Below are positions 14,904 to 15,326 of a stretch of DNA of 15,326 nucleotides, piece by piece. The position numbers and the translations under genes are program-made. This stretch comes from Flavobacteriales bacterium (GTDB lineage: Bacteria; Bacteroidota; Bacteroidia; Flavobacteriales; BACL11): the NCBI GenBank assembly GCA_002710495.1, contig PAKE01000004.1, positions 13,470 to 28,795 of the forward strand, given 5' to 3'. Position 1 is the stretch's first letter. Every line of letters begins with the position of its first letter. The notes under the pieces are model-generated. The model saw only the letters and a list, made by a program, of their open reading frames with translations. It was not told where the DNA came from and did not search any database.

Positions 14904-15326
14904 TCACAAACTTATAAATTTCTCTACTATTTTTCTAATTGACAGAATCTGATTCGTATGTTCTATTGATGGTCCTGCACACCAAACAGTTTTATAAGTA
15001 TTACTGAAGGCAGCGTTTTCTACAGATTTCATTCCCTTAAAATAAGTAATCATTTTTACCCATTTTTTCAGTTTTTTATTCTTGCTCAGAATCTTTTCTA
15101 TCCAATTTTGTGTAGTTCCTGTTTGTTGCACATAAGGAGTGTTAATTACTGTGCAAGGAGTTCCTGAAATCTTAGTAGTAAAAACAATATCTCCCTTTCC
15201 GTAATCTACACATGCTTGTTTGTATTTCTCAGAGACTTGAGCCTCCTCACAAGCAATAAAGGGTGACCCAATGGAAAGTCCTGAGAATCCAATTTCTAAT
15301 TTCTCTGTAACTCCCTGTTTTGTTCC
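14904..15326 (-). CDS. Nitronate monooxygenase family flavoprotein, C-terminal part
   Basis: The minus-strand frame stays open from the TGA at 14904-14906 to the right edge, giving the last 140 residues of a protein whose start lies outside the window. The segment resembles 2-nitropropane dioxygenase/nitronate monooxygenase proteins: LSIGSPFIACEEAQVSEKY near its beginning is the FMN-phosphate loop that follows the barrel strands, then DIVFTTKISGTPCTVINTPY, and a helical end with KTVWCAGPSIEH. These enzymes oxidise alkyl nitronates, including toxic 3-nitropropionate, with FMN and oxygen. A FabK-like enoyl-ACP reductase is a related alternative, but the SGTPCTVINTP block fits the nitronate monooxygenase branch better. 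The catalytic histidine region is outside the window. A GTG at 15131-15129 is internal, not the start. It precedes upp by 1 bp. Confidence 0.82.
   Translation of the reverse strand, partial: GTKQGVTEKLEIGFSGLSIGSPFIACEEAQVSEKYKQACVDYGKGDIVFTTKISGTPCTVINTPYVQQTGTTQNWIEKILSKNKKLKKWVKMITYFKGMKSVENAAFSNTYKTVWCAGPSIEHTNQILSIRKIVEKFISL

Noticed and set aside
1..15326. Search for tRNA, rRNA, riboswitch, CRISPR, insertion sequence or phage attachment site
   Set aside because: Gaps between genes are too small, no direct repeats or terminal inverted repeats stood out, and no transposase or integrase sequence is present.

Overview
The window looks like a compact stretch of a Flavobacteriia/Bacteroidota chromosome. 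The DNA is AT-rich, with roughly one third GC by eye. Start codons lack Shine-Dalgarno sequences. Several upstream regions carry the Bacteroidota -7 promoter motif TAnnTTTG. One secreted protein ends in a type IX secretion-type C-terminal tail, and Obg, 3-phosphoshikimate carboxyvinyltransferase and the PafA-type phosphatase all have Bacteroidota-style sequence features. Almost every base is coding. The longest non-coding gaps are about 96 bp (74-169) and 129 bp (3918-4046). I see no tRNA, rRNA, insertion sequence, phage gene, CRISPR array or other mobile element.

Layout: (1) 1-73, minus strand, the 5' end of an rfbC-like dTDP-sugar epimerase gene. It is divergent from (2) a lipoprotein FKBP-type prolyl isomerase (170-868, plus). 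(3) A minus-strand three-gene unit runs from 3917 down to 873: an uncharacterised 135-residue protein, dihydrolipoyl dehydrogenase and a CapA-type secreted phosphoesterase-fold protein. It converges on the FKBP gene with only 4 bp between them. (4) From a divergent promoter region at 3918-4046, a plus-strand run of ten tightly packed genes extends to 13575: M61 peptidase, CDGSH iron-sulfur protein, secreted leucine-rich-repeat protein, hpt, adk, obgE, PAP2 phosphatase, PafA-type phosphatase, aroB and aroA. Neighbours are 1-3 bp apart or overlap, so it is probably one transcript. (5) A second minus-strand unit enters from the right edge: nitronate monooxygenase (N-terminus cut off), upp and a YjjG-type nucleotidase. 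The nucleotidase overlaps the end of aroA by 26 bp on the opposite strand.

Functionally the window is housekeeping. It covers purine salvage and nucleotide balance (hpt, adk), ribosome assembly (obgE), two phosphatases acting at or outside the membrane, two shikimate-pathway steps (aroB, aroA), pyrimidine salvage with a nucleotide-cleaning phosphatase (upp, yjjG), and protein folding or proteolysis (FKBP, M61). I did not find a new defence or mobile system. The features most worth following up are the unrecognised 135-residue protein beside lpdA, the secreted cysteine-patterned LRR protein embedded in the housekeeping operon, the CDGSH variant, and the nitronate monooxygenase/upp/yjjG unit.
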